A stretch of DNA of 64,000 nt. Origin: Mycteria americana (lineage: Eukaryota; Chordata; Aves; Ciconiiformes; Ciconiidae). The translations under genes were made by a program, and so were the position numbers. The stretch covers positions 16,164,001 through 16,228,000 of the forward strand of contig NC_134368.1 of the NCBI RefSeq assembly GCF_035582795.1. Reading direction: 5' to 3'. The notes under the pieces were generated by a model that searched no databases, was not told the DNA's origin, and saw nothing but the letters and a program-made list of their open reading frames with translations. Each line of letters starts with the position of its first letter. Within the stretch, counting starts at the first letter, position 1. Below, in pieces: positions 25,101 to 39,125 of the stretch.

Positions 25101-27689
25101 CATCCCACACACTTTCTCCTCTTTCAGGAATCTTGTTCTCAGAATTAAGGGAGTGTGTTGTCCTGCCTTGTTGTCCTACCACGTAACTGTGGGAAGGCTT
25201 TTCCTAACACCTCTTCTCTGTATACTGCACAAAACCAATGGGCTGTCTAGATTGGGTTCTCGTTCAGCAGCTGGATCACAAAGTGGAACTAGTTGGATTT
25301 TCGTAAGTTAGGATTTCAGGGTGAACCCTAGTATTGATGACAAAAGCTTACTCATGAGTGGTTTTAAGCAGTCAGTCATGATATAAGCATGCACATTGTT
25401 AACTGTGCAAAGCACGTACATAGCTGACTAAATGCTGTCCGTTTATTTGGATTTAAGAAATACAGTCAGTGGAAGAAATTGACCTTTTAAGGGGTCTTCT
25501 ATGTCTCATCTGGGTCTGTTATGCATTGCAAAACAATTGTCAGGATGAATGCTGTGTGATTTCCCTGAATCTAAGCATGCGTGCTAAATCAATTCAAAGA
25601 TATAAATTATTTGTTCCAAAAGCAGTATCCTTGCTTTTGCCTTCCTGACTGAAAAGGAACTGAAATAACACAGCTTTTTGGACTTCTGTGGGGATTATAT
25701 GGTACATTAACTTTGTTCTTATCCTCTGCAGCAAGGTGAATTTAATCCTTTTAGGGTGTATACAAGGGATGCTTTTTGATCTACTGTATGTTGCTTCATT
25801 ACTGTTGCTAATAATAATGCTATCTGTAGTAGGTAGATGGTCATTTTACATCTTCTGCACCTCATCTGTCTTTCCCTGTAGAAAAGAAATTAGAAGATCT
25901 GTCTCAGATATTTTAATTCCCACAAGAATCCATCAAACTCAGCATATTCTAATGTTATTGTGATTCCAGCCGTGCAAGGCACTTTACTAATTAAGTTTAC
26001 TTTTGGATAGATCTGGGCTTAAAGCACAATTCTTCAAAGAGGAGTCAGATGTAACACCTGGCAGTCTCCTCTATTTTACACATTACTGTTCTGGTAACTT
26101 CAGTCAGTGCTGATGTCATCATTCACAATGGCAAAACATAAAACACTAGCTAACTTTATCACAAAATTTCCATCACGTGATAGTGTCCTTTTAAACTACA
26201 TATAATTATGTTTACTGTGGCAAGAAGTTATTAAACTTTTTATAAAAAGATATGAAAACTGAATGCTAATAAAATGTATTTTCTTTACGCAGATGATATT
26301 GAATGTGAATCCTACTTGAATGATATCGTATACTGCCTTCATTTACTGAATAGAGAAACTAATTCAATATGGAGTACACTTACTGCAGATGCCTTCCCAT
26401 TGAGTAATGAGACATACTGCATTTACAGTTTTGCTGAATGTTCTAGTTTCAAATTAATTATAAAGGGGGACAAAGAAGTCCATCTACAGCAAAAATAGCC
26501 CATTGTTATGAAGACTTTCTCCAGTGTGGTGGCAGCTCCATTTGAAAGAGTAATCATTGATTCCTTTGGGGATATAGTAACTCTTGCCAAGATATGCAGC
26601 AGCCCTCAAGGAAGCTGACAGGACAAACTGTGAAATGCAGTGACTGCTTATATACATAGAAAAGTCTTGAGACTCTTAAGCATTATCTACGTGTTAGAGC
26701 ACTTAATAGAGCCAAGATCAGGCAATTTGCATACACCTTAGAACACAAACTAGCCATACCTGTTGGGTTTTTTCTCCCAGAAAAAAAAAAAGACCAAAAA
26801 ACTTATTGTTTTACATACAAAATATATGCAGTTATACTGGCATGCTCAGAACATACTGCCAGGCAATTGGAAACAGTGTTGGTTAGTGGCTTAGTGGCAA
26901 AGGACTGATATTCAGAGAATCCTTACCTGGATTCTCTGTCCAAGTCCAAGATAAGTTGGTGTCTTGTCAAGTCATTTAGCATTGGTGTCTCAGTTTCTTC
27001 TGTTTCAAAGAGGCAAATAATACTGTTTATCTTGTAAAGTTCTTTGCATCCATGAGAGAAAGCAAGCTATACATGAGCTTAGTATTGTTAGTGAGTCTTT
27101 GCATGCAGCTTTTAGGTTTTTTTTTTTTGGTATTATCAAGCACAGCTTGATTAAATGCTCACTCTGTAGGATGGTTCTTTTAAAGCAAAGGGATTTCATC
27201 TTCCCTGAGTCCCCAACAATACAAATTGGTTATTAGCGTTAGACTGAACATTGGTCTTATTTGGCATCTGATTCTTCAGACATCTATTTGTGCAGCTTTT
27301 AGCAAGGAAATTCTTTCCTCCTAGGACAGGCTTATTGCTTCCAAGTGAGGCTTTTGCAGCTTCTTCACTGTTGGATCTTATGTCCTTATTTGTCTTGTTG
27401 ATAGACTTGAAAATTGATGCTCTTCAACAATCATTAAACACTTTCAACTTCTCAAAATCCCTCATCTCCACATAGGTAGTTGTCTGGGATAAAGTGTGGG
27501 GTATGCACCTCTCAGTGTGAAAATGAGAATTCTAGAAGAATGTAAAATAGTAAAAACAGTAAGCTAGTTCATGATTTTTTTTTTAATATTAAAAAAACAG
27601 TTCAGAATTTTAAAGGTTGTCTTTTTTGGCCCTGTTATGACTGTGTCCGAGAATACGAGATTCTCACTGAGGTAAGAAAGTGTCCATCG
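22168..27689. other. Noncoding spacer with one exon-pair-like segment
   Basis: Exon-like segments at 22491-22593 and 22673-22750 are discussed in the findings. Otherwise AT-rich, with no recognised feature. Confidence 0.4.
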
Positions 27690-28105
27690 CCTCTTGTCCT
27701 TTCACTATGCAGCTTTGTGAAGGGACTGTGCCTCCATCTTCTTTACATCCTTGCATTAGGTAGTTCTGCATAGCAATAAGATCGCCCCTAAGCCTTCTCT
27801 TCCTAATGCTGAACAAACACAGCTCTTTCAGCTTCTTCTCATAAACTGTGTGATCCAACCCCCTGTCTAGTTTAGTGGCCTACCTCCTGAACTTGTTGCG
27901 GCATGTCAACATCTTTCTTACCTGAGGGAACACAAAACTGGATTGCAGTAGTGCAGATGCGGTCTCACAAGTGGCAAGTAAACAGGAAAGGTCAATTCCC
28001 ATGACCTATTGTCTACACTCTTGATAACACAATCTGGTATGCAGTTGGACTTGTTCTCTGCAAGGGCAAATTTTTGTTCCATTTTCATGTTCATGTTGTG
28101 TGTTA
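27690..28105 (-). mobile_element. Degenerate CR1 fragment
   Basis: In reverse orientation it carries CR1 ORF2 3'-end landmarks: CTGAACAAACACAGCTCTTT, AAAACTGGATTGCAGTAGTG and TGCGGTCTCACAAGTGGCAA. The extreme 3' tail is missing. Divergence is high. Confidence 0.75.
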
Positions 28106-29016
28106 CAGAACTGAAGCTAAAAGAGCCAGAATCCCATAAACTGCACATTTATTCAGCATAAACTCAAAAAAAAAAAAAAAATGCCAACAAACACCCCCCA
28201 GCCTTTGATAAGGCCTAGACTGCAGGGCTACTGTATAGGGATTACATGATATTTTGCTATTTGCAGACCATTTGAGATGAGTGGGAAGTAGATGGTGCGT
28301 TTTAAAAATGTCAGATGAAATTTGATGTAACTGAGATGCTGTGTTTCATGTTTGATGTGTTGGTAATCTCAAGACAAAATGTCATCTGTTTGTTCATGTC
28401 AACTACTTAAGAATAGCTGAATCAAAATCTCTGGGTTAGTCAGTCCAACGTGTTATTCTATTCCTGACCACGGCACTAACAAGTTCACTTTTGAGATGCG
28501 AACTGAAACAGAAAACCTGAGATGCTACAACACCACACAAACATTTTTAGCCCTGTATTTTATAGTACTGCTCAAGCAGTTACGACTTGAAAATGTCAAG
28601 TATTAAGTTAAGCCTGAAGTTGAGAGTTGGTCTTGACATAACTCAAGGAATTTGGCAACCAGCAATAAATTCAGTTTATAGAATGCCTATCTGTAACTAA
28701 TATATTTAAATTCAGTATTTTAACAACCTTGGAATTTACTGCTCAACTTCCAGTACAAATAACATTTAGAATATCTCACCAGCTTTTTATCACAGATGCC
28801 TGATTCACATGGCTACTCCAGTCTACTTTTTAAATAACTGCCCTGTGACTACATTCTTGGCCTCTTTTTGTTTATTATTTAAAATTTGTCCAAGAGACAA
28901 GTCCAAGAGACAGTATAACCCAAATTCCCTCTATGCTAGTTTGGCAACTTCCCATTCATTTTTCCTAATAACAAAAAAAGTTATTAAAATTATTTGAGTA
29001 ACAAGCTGTACATTTT

Positions 29017-29058
29017 CTCTAAACATTTCTTTATTTCCTCTAAACATTTCTTTATTTC
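29017..29058. repeat. Two tandem 21-bp copies
   Basis: CTCTAAACATTTCTTTATTT plus C occurs at 29017 and, exactly repeated, at 29038. Confidence 0.8.
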
Positions 29059-31120
29059 TTATATTTGTAATGTTTACACTGGAATATATTCATCAGATCA
29101 GACCAGAAGTCCATCTCATCAAGTATCTTTTCTCTATCTGACTACATATTACACTGAGAGGTGTAAAGATCAATTATATACAACATTGTTCTGGGCAAAT
29201 TTTTCTCCTAAATCTGGGCAGGAAACTAAAGGAAAGTTTTTATGGTATCAAGGATCATATACCATCAAATTTTGTGGTAATTTGACCCTGAATCCTTATT
29301 GTCTTTTTGGCTACCTTTGTTAAAACCATCTAAATTTTCTTCAGTTTTAGCTTGTCTGAATCCAATTAATGCAAATTTTTGTCTTCTGCAAGCTTTATTA
29401 TTTACTCCCTTTGTAAATAAACGACATCATTGAATCTTTCCAACATTGTTAACACCTGCTGTGCTAACCACTAACACTTTCTGCACATAATCTGTCATTA
29501 CAGTCCCATGGGAAAGCTGTATCCATCGCGCAAGGCAGTTTAATTTCCTGAATATCTTCTCCTAGACTTTTCAAAAATCCAAGTAATTTATTTTCCATTC
29601 TTTTTTGTACTTTCAGCTGATAATTCTTCAAAAGTTCTAAATTATTAAGAGGGACATTAGTTTCCACTAGCAAAGCCATCTGACTTCAGAAGTTATCTTA
29701 TTCTACATATTTAATACTTAGAAACCTGATGTCAAATATTTCTACAATATGGAAGTAACAGACACAGTTCTGTAATTCTGGAAATCAGCCACATGTCAGA
29801 TGTCAGAGAAATGTGACTATACCTATGCTTTGGCACTCTGATGTGGTAACAGATTTTCAAAACATAGCTCTGATATCAGGTTTGCGTCATGCATCCCATT
29901 TAATTCCATTACAGTTAGGGTTCATGTATTCACAGTAACAGTCAGTAGGTTGGCCTCTTGTTGTAGCAAGGCACGTTTGTGTACCTGCCCTTCTCTTCTG
30001 CACTGTATACAAGCATCTACATGTCTTAATCATATATGTAGCCCAGTAAAAATAATTTTTACCATTACTAGTAAAAAGCCGTAGGCTTTTTATTGACATA
30101 GGAATGCAGGGTCTTAGAACTTGTCTGGGCTTGTCTTAGCCTGAGCTGCTTTTAGCTTGTTTTAGCAGTGTGTAGATGTAGTTGGTAACAAATATCAGCC
30201 TTTTCTATTAATTGGGACAAAGAAATAAGGTTGCTTTCAAGTCCTTTTGAGTAAGGCTCCCCTGCCCCATTCTTACAGAAGCCTGGAGCTGTTGACTTTA
30301 GGGCCTACAGGAGTGTTAAAAGAGTGTGAGTAGCATTAGAGAAAAAGAGGTAGGTACTAGGAAGATAGTATATAATTTCTTGTGGTTTAAGAGGGTTCTT
30401 CTGTAATACTTAGATAATTCAAGACATATGCATTGGTATAATTGTACCTGGGCAAAAAATAACTGGATATTGTATTTTGATTGCACACTAAAATACTAAT
30501 TAGACTAATAATAAATTCTTAACTATGTATCTAAGGTGTGTTCCCTTTTTTTCTGATAACAAGATTTTAGTACTAAACATGAACAAGCTTGTCAAAAGCT
30601 CAATACTACGTACATGCCAAGCTTTGAAAACCTAAGTAGTTTCATTGGCATTAAAAAGGACAATTCGTGTTCAGTTACACAGGTGCTCAAATTTTATTTT
30701 TTTTTTTACTGTCTTAAGAAGATGTATCTTCATTCTGGATGCTAACTCTTAATGGAAAATACACCTCTACTTTTAGCAAGTACCAAATGTTATTGTTCAG
30801 AAAGCTGGAGTCTCCCTAATGAGTAGTATCTGAGCTTAATCACTTGATAAATTGCAAGTGCTCTTTTTATTCTAATGCCCTAGCAACTCTATCAGTGTGG
30901 TTGCCTCTTTTTTATCTTTATTTCTTTATTCTTCTGTCTTTGTTTCAGTTATTATAGTCTCATTTGCACTCTCTCCCCTGACATCCTTTGATATACAATC
31001 ATTATAAATCATGGGCAGTTTTGTAAAGTTCAGAAGGGTTTTTTTCCATTATACTACAGTTAATACCTCATTACAAATGTTATTTCGGATCCCTTGTGTT
31101 TGCAAAGGATGACCTCATTC

Positions 31121-31171
31121 AATACTATGGAAATGGTAGGAGCGGAAGGGACTTTTCATCGTCAAACAGTC
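31121..31171 (-). mobile_element. Possible CR1 3'-tail scrap
   Basis: ACTATGGAAATGGTAGGAGC followed by GGAAGGGACTTTTCATCGTC resembles the reverse complement of the CR1 3' terminus. It is only about 50 bp, so this is tentative. Confidence 0.3.
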
Positions 31172-34100
31172 AGAAAGAAAGAGCCCAAATAACATCATGG
31201 TATTGTATCAGTAAGCAAAGCTGCCTTACTGTTATTATGACTGTGATTTTTATTTTGTTGTGGTGACTGAACCCTACTTGATGATCAGGGCACAGTTACG
31301 TGAAGTACCACACCAACGTACAGCAGATGTTTAGACATCTCATATGATGCACTGTGACCCAACAGCAAAATATGTGCACTGCTTCCTCTAAAGTCATGGG
31401 GAAGGAGGGGTTGCAAACACCACTTCAGCTTTTTTTTTTCTTTGTTAAAGGGGCACCTTTTGCTATGAAGGGGAATTTCAGCAGCGAGTATTTTTCATCC
31501 TAAGGATGTTAAATGTTTTACATATGCCCGGTTTCTTCTTTGCTTGCGAACTATTTCCCAGTGAGACTATTTGCCAGGCAGATGTAAATACTTAAAAAAG
31601 ACAAGCAGGAAATGTGATGATGAAATTGAGGTTAAGTTACAAAGACACTGAGTATCTGCACATTGGAAGTAGAATTGTTGCACAGTGAGCATGCTGTGGT
31701 TGTTGTGGGGGCCTTCTTCTAAGTAAATTGTTACTATTGTAAGTGAATCCAATGATGCTGCCAGATAGAATATCCCCTTTTTATCAATACTATGTGCATA
31801 TTGTGTTTACAGTCTGCACACAGATCACACTGAACTTAAACAAAGGAAATACGGCAGCATACAGAGCATTGGCTCTAGAAGACTTCTTGTGAATGCTGTT
31901 ACCTAATCAACCAGGAACAGCTGCTTGTATTATTGAACTTTTTGGTCTCCAGCTGTTTTAGAAAACTCCTACCAGTACTGAAGATTGACTTCCTTTTATG
32001 CCCAAGTGCATCTCATATGACTTCACAGTTCCTGAATAACTTTTTTTTGTAGATTCTTCACAATTTAAATGAAACTGCCCTTGTTTTAGTACTTGAAGTT
32101 GTCAAAATGTAGTGAAAAAAGGGTGTATGTTTTCAAAATTCTGACCAAAACCTCCATGCAACTTCATCAGCATAGGCAATCCTGTGTCTGCTCTTCCACG
32201 CAGCTGTTAAATCTCTTGTTCCATTATCATACTGTGGTGCAGATTTCTCTTCTTGTTCAGTGCTTTTGGGTTTGCTCAGCTTGCCTAGTTGTTGGTAGAT
32301 TTGCTGTGCTCAGAATCTGTTACTGTCATGTGATGTATTTGCTAATTTCTCCTTAGATGGAGTTGCTGGCTTCCAAAAGCCTACGCGTTTCAGCAAGCTC
32401 TTCTCTGTTTTTTGACAAATTGTTGGTAGAAGATAGGAAATGAGGTAAAATATCTTTTAAAATGTCACTGATACATTCACCATACACACTTTAGGAACTG
32501 TAATTTTAGATTTGAAAGATCTTTCCTAATATTAGGCCCCCAGAGGAATCCTATGAGAAAAAGTAAGCTGTGACAAATAAGCACCTTCTAAGTATGGGGT
32601 TTTTTGTTTATAATGGAAGACATCAGTGGATCAATTTTTGGACCTATTTAGGTAATGGCAGAGTTTGAGTATCTGTTTGTAGGGAAAGGGTTTCAGAGCT
32701 GGAAATGAAGTTTAAAAGTAAATCAGTCCAGGATATTATATGTCTACCCCCTGGACCTTTCTCTTTTTTTAATGTTCATCCTAACTTGAGCAGAAAATAA
32801 GAAATATGAGATTTCCTGTAGAGTGGAAGTATTTGAAACACTGTATTTTAGGCAACTCCAACATGGAGCTCTTAAAATATTTCTGACCACTCTCTGTCAG
32901 CCTTGTTATGGGTCTCTCTGTAAGGTGGCTGGCATGTGCAGGCACTCGAGACATGGGAAGCCTAGTAGGGAGGCCTGGCAGCCCAGGCAAATGTGTAGGT
33001 AAATCAAGAGTTAGGAGAGCTCTGGTTTTTGGTGGGCTGCCGAAGGAATAAGGAAGTGACATCCTGGCAGTGCAAGTCCCTGAGCTGTCTGCTAGCTGGA
33101 CTGATGTGAGATGGCGATCTTAGTAGTGGAATGACTTGAATATCATGTAACAAGCCTTTTCTTTGGGAAATGACAATTTACTCCAACGACAGTTCTTGAA
33201 GGAAGTGTACAATTTTGAGCAACTTCCCCCCTCCCACCCTCCCTGGAAATATTTTTGTGCTCCAGGATAAAATTTTGTATTAAAAAGTCAAACACCTGGC
33301 CTTCTGTGTTCTCAAGTGTGTGATCTACATGCTGAACTATTTAGTCTGATGTACAATAAATATTTGTTTATATGAAGTAGAAGATCTTCATGAGGAGGTG
33401 GTAAGAGATAACCACTCATGAAATGCCAGTTCCCAGTGAGCTGGAAGGAGACAGTTGTTCCGTGCATGAAAGGTGAATAAGCAGATCATGGTTTTGGAAT
33501 GAAATCTTTTCTATCCTAAATAGGCCCCCTAGCTTTGATGGTCTACACGGTTCTAAACAACTTGTGTTCAAATTCATTAGTTTATTTTATTTAGAGGTTT
33601 GGGGTTTTTCTTCTTTTTTCCAGGAATTTTTTTCAAAGGCTTGCTCTTCCTAGCCATCCATGGACTGCAGGAGACATAGATGTTAATGGGAGAGGTTGAT
33701 GTTCTGCATCATGTGCAGTCCCAACACCTTGATCCAGTCCTAGAACTTTGTCTTTGTTGTACAAAAGTTACCTTTGAAACAGCAAAGTTGAATATATGTA
33801 TTAACTTCTGCAGGTTAATAATTTGCCTGCTTGCACTTTCAGTGTTTTCTGTAGACCTTTCTCCAATAAAAGATTAATTTTTTGCAGGTATTTTAGGGCC
33901 CAGACCAGCAAAGATGTTGAAGCCACACAGATTCTTAGGATTCCTAATGATACGGTTGGGTGCCCATGTACCGAGGCTCATTGTGATATGTAACTACATT
34001 CAGTAGGAGATTCAGAAGGTTTAAAAAATGTTTCTGCATTTGAACAAAGTAAAGACATTTCTGTTAGAAAATAATGTATTGAACTTATGTCTGTATGAAG

Positions 34101-37100
34101 AAATGAAAACACAAAGAATCATTCATATAATTTTCTCAAAAGCAAAATGTTGATGAACTTCCTTAAGCTCCTTGGACACCACAGTGGTGGTGGTTTACAT
34201 ATCGCTGCCCACATCCAGCCAGCATGGCAGTCTTGGCTTCACTCAAGTCCCATGACCAAAAGGTTTCCAACTCCTTGGCAGAGAGCCCTAAAGCCCTACC
34301 ACTCGTGGCTTTACTTGTTATTCTGCAGTTGCCAGAATCGTGGCTATGTTTAGCTTGTCTGACACACCGGGAAGCCAGGGGACCTGCCAGTAAAGTGTGC
34401 TATCCTCTGTAGGAAACCTACCTTCTTCTGTCAAATGGCTCATCACATCCTGTTCTTGTAGAACAGTTCTACACTGGCATAACAGTGCAATGGAAAAATT
34501 TATAGCTAACTCTACCAGGAATGGGAAGATCACTAAAAGCTGTGTTTTGTCAGTGGGATGGCCAGAGCTTCAACTCAGGTCACTCTTCCAGTAATTTGCA
34601 GGGACAGACACTAAGTCAGGGTTTCTCCTTTGGCCAAGCCAAAAGGAAAGAAGCAAAACTTCTGGACAGAACCCCTAGTGTATGGCCACTTTCAGGCTTA
34701 AACAGAGTTTAAATCTCTCACATCTGGCGTTTTGAGGTACCGGGACCCACTGCATCAGTCACCATGAGTGTTCAGCTAGCGGGAGTTAGCTGAGACTTGA
34801 GGAATATATTTAAGTGTTGTGTTAACATCTTAAAGAAAATTTTGTCCTTCCTGAATATATTTGTGTTTCTCAGATATCTGGACAGGAGTAGTCCTTTCTC
34901 AGCATATATATACTCATTGTATGCATGTAAAAACATTGGTGAGACTATTAGCAGTGGTATTGCTTTTGCAAGGAGAATGAAGAGCTGTTTCTCATAAAAT
35001 GAACTTCCTCCAACTGCTCTGCAGTGCTTGTTTCATCTTCCACTTTCTGAGCTGCAACAGTCAGAGTTATTTTAAGTTTGTCAGAAATTAACAGGGAATT
35101 GTGCTCCCCTTTGTTAGTATGGAAACTAATGGATCAGGCCAGACTCTGTGCTTGTGTTAATTGCTCCATCTCTATTTGAAGTAAATGGCACTGAATTATT
35201 TCCTGATAACAGAGGACTCAACCTTTCAATTTTTTTTGACACACAGGCATTGGTTATGCTGAGTTGGAAATCTGATTTGTGAAGTTTTATAGACTTGAGT
35301 TGAGATGCTTTGTATGTTAACACTAGAGCTCTTATCTTGTATCCTTTCCTGTGGCTTTCACCGTGAACTATAACCTCCCATTTCTATTCTAGGCTGATAC
35401 AGTTTTTGAAAAAAATCAGCAAGTCTTTTAGAAAGGAGGGGGTGTCTCTTTCCCTCATCTTTTGTCTCCAACCTTCACATGAAGTTTTCCCCATCAGGCC
35501 TCTATTTCTAGTGTGCAATCTTTTGTACTCCTATTCAAATTTTCCATTTGCTTCATTTTCCTCTTTCTCTGATTCTGTTTCAGGAATCTTACCAGCAACC
35601 ACATTCTCTACTTTGCTGCCATATGATTAGAGTTTTATTTCTAGTTGTTATCTTGCTATGTGAATCTTTCTGATAATATCTATCATCTAGAATTGCATCT
35701 AGTCATTTAAGATATTTCCGTTTCTGTCCTCTCCCTTCTACCCTCTCTCCATCCATCTTTGCTGTAAAGATTCAGAATAGCCTGTTGATAAGAATTAAAT
35801 CTTTCTTCTACTTATGCATACCCAGTTAGAAGTGTTTGCTTTAAATAGGTCAGGCATTTCACTGATAACTGATTATCGAAGGCACGTTTTTTATTTATTA
35901 TATGGCTATAAATTAATGAAGAATGTATTATTCTGTTTGCTACCTACATGTGGACCTTTCCTGCCTTTAAAACTGAGGTTTAATTATGAAATTCCATTTT
36001 ATACGCCAAATTCTTTGAGACTTCTTTAAAGATTAATAGTTGGCTAATTATAATAATGGTGTTAATATAAGCAGTTTTCTAAAGGTAGTGAAGAACAGTA
36101 TCTCCGTAAGGGTTTGGCTAGGACAGTCTTATCTAGGGCACTGAACTGTCACCTGCTTCATGAAAATGTGCTGGGTTTAAAAAACATGATAGAAAAAAAA
36201 AATATTTCCAATAGGAGATAAAAATGTTAGATCATTTTAGTGATCTAATTAATAGAAAAGGCCTGCAAGCAATATTATTGTCACATACTATAGGAGGATA
36301 AAGGAGGAGGTCCCTGAAGGGAGAATAAACTGCAGTGCAGAGGTAAAGATGAGAGGTTTAAGTGGCAGGGGGACATAGGCATGGAAATTTCTTAAGTTTG
36401 CATCAACACAGCATGTAAATATACCCTGAACCTGTAAACATACTCCTAGCATGGCTGTACCCTCTAGAGCATGTGGTGATTGGCATGTTCAAGCATTCTG
36501 GGTACCTTAGGACACCATCATGCATATCCAGACTGCATGGCAGCAGTGAGGTCCAAGAGGTGGATCATGCCAAGTACATGATTTATTTGAAGGCTGTGTT
36601 CAGGAGAAGGCAAGGATCACTACACCAGAGGCAGTGACAGGCAGGGAGTAGGTTGCATAGTAATGACCCTGGAGAGTTGTCTCCTGCAGCGGGATTCCTA
36701 TCTTGTCCTGGAAGCAAAAGGGGCAGAACTTCCGATCCACAGAAACAGAGAAATTATTTTAGTGCACATGACAGAATAGAACTTACTGCATAAGTAGCAT
36801 GTCTGGATTTGTATCTCATATTATGATTCAAGTGCTTGATTTCCAGGGTGAAACTAATTAATACCATCATCTGCATCAGAAAGGAAGGAGGTGGCCTTTT
36901 CTAGAGCATCCTTTTGTGTCAGAACACTCACAGTTGGTATCATTCCAGAGTCTTCCGACATTCACACATAAAGCCTTTCAGCTCTGTTTGGTGCTTAAGC
37001 CTGAGCCGTTGTGTGAATTTTACCTTTGATGATGTGTTCACTAGTGAATGAGGATGAGGACAAAGACAATCAAGTGCTTATGGTCTTCCAATACCATCCC

Positions 37101-38319
37101 ATAGTGGACACTGAGAGAGTCAGTTCACGGCAAGTTATAGGGCAGCTCAGATTATTGAACTGCAAAAAAAAAAATTATGGACTCGTATATGTTCTTACTC
37201 ACACGATTACGCTCACATAAACGTGAGCAACTTCAGCGAAATAAATTTTATTTATTGTGGATTCTTGCATTTTAACAATGTTTAAATAATTGCTGAACCA
37301 GATAAACTAACCACCAAAAAACTACTTCTGCCTTGAAATCAAACCATAAAAATGATCTGTTCACTAATAACTGGGATTTCTTCGAAGAAAATACTAGGCC
37401 AGATAATATTTTTATTCTCATGTCTCTTCCTAAGATGTACAAAGAATTTGGAAAGAGTGTACGTGAATGCAGACATAGGGTTTGGAGGTACATATGAGGG
37501 AATCGTCTTTGCTACTCGACAGTCATGGTTACATGAAGAGGTTAAAATGTGACACATTATAGTGAAGAAGTAGCACAATGCATAAAAGAGAGGTAGCCCC
37601 ATGCCAGTAATGACAGCTTCATCCTTAGATAAGCATGTCTTCCTGAGGGAAACATACTTATTTTTCCTCATATTTTCAAATTTATGAATTTATGGCCTGC
37701 TTGTTTATTTGCAAGTAGTATTTGTCATCCAGATTCTTGCTTCAAGCCTTACCTTGCATTTACGGTCTAATTTTAGAGGAAAACCTGTCTTCTAACAGTG
37801 AATGAAGATTGCTTCATTTTAAAGCTCTTTTTTTCATAAGTTTTTATCCAAGAAAGCTGCATGTCATTAGTATTGGTCATGGTCCCCAAAAGGAAAAACT
37901 TAGTACCTCAAACGTTCCATTTTGTAACCCTAGAAAGGAAATGGAGTTGCAAGTAGAGCAGTGAGTTTCTAGAAGGTGAGTTCTATCTATTACACAGTGT
38001 TGAGAACAGAACAGTCTTCAGTAGAATATTGTGCTTGGGGAAAAAAAAGGTTTATTTTTGAAAAATTTATACTTCTTCCCCATTTAAATCCCTTTTTTTT
38101 CTTCACGTGTCTTTTTGTCTCTGAGTGATGGCTAGACTTCTTCTCTCCTTTCTTTATTATTTTATTATTCACTCCTTGTTTTTGCTATTCTTTCCCTTTC
38201 TGAAATTCAGTAAATTTAGAGCAGTAGGAAGGGAAATAGGACCTAGTGAAGTGAATTTGGTCAATGACTGTGGTATATCATCCATTGTTTAATCAATCTT
38301 AATACAAAAGTAATAAAAG

Positions 38320-39125
38320 GTGGCCAATATGATACCAAATTTCAGAAGAAACAGAAAGGATCCTAAGAAACTAAGGGTCAGTGAATCTGACTTTTATACT
38401 AGAAAAATGTGTAGATTCACAGAACATTTTAGGCTACTTAGCTAAATAACCATCTAATTGCCAATATCTTTTTGTATATTAAATAAATATTGCTGTCCCA
38501 GAGAGAATGTAGAAATATGAAGTTCATAACTTAACCAGCTAAATACACATTATATTGAGTGATGAGTATCCTATGTTCTCGAGTTAGTAGAGAAATATTT
38601 ACATGTTATCTGAAGGAAGAGTCACTCTGTCGGGGGAAGTCCTATTTCACACATCTGCTAGGGGTCTTCTAAAGTCAACAACATATCAGTAGGGATGATC
38701 AAGCTAATATTGTTGAAGAAATGAAGCTGTCACAGGAAAAAAAGAAAAGTCCCCTCATACGTCAGCAACTGTTTAAAAGATTTGGAACAAAGGGTAGGAG
38801 TATATGCTTGGTTGTGACAATAGAAGGAAGCTAGAAGTGAGATCCAAGTACTATGTAGCATGTTCAAAAAACCTGCAAAAGGGATGAATAGGGAAATAAC
38901 AAAGTTTGTATATGATTCAAAATTATTTAAAACAGACAAATCTAAAGCTGACTGTCAAGAGTTGCAGAAAATCCTCATGCTAACTAACTGATAGAGTGAC
39001 AAAAATGTAGTGAAATTCACTGTGATAAATGCAAAGCAATGTAAATGAATAAAAGTAGTCCATGATAGTGTAACAGGTAATTAGGGCTAAAGCCATGGTG
39101 AACACTCAAGAAAGAGAAAAGTTCT
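38320..39125 (+). mobile_element. Ancient CR1 reverse-transcriptase fragment
   Basis: The pieces occur in CR1 order: GGCCAATATGATACCAAATT, GGATCCTAAGAAACTAAGGG (NYRPVSL region), AAAGTTTGTATATGATTCAA (decayed KFADDTK) and GATAAATGCAAAGCAATGTA, ending at ACTCAAGAAAGAGAA. The central part is poorly matched. It resembles the old sauropsid CR1 type, like the 14690 copy. Confidence 0.6.

Larger units (their letters stand above)
28106..38319. other. Noncoding spacer, nothing classified
   Basis: About 10 kb with only a 21-bp tandem duplication (29017), a possible CR1 scrap (31121) and poly-A/T runs. No supported gene. Confidence 0.5.

Noticed and set aside
26274..26498. FLYADD peptide resembling the reverse-transcriptase YADD box
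   Set aside because: The residues on either side do not resemble any LINE or retroviral reverse transcriptase, so the motif is judged a coincidence.
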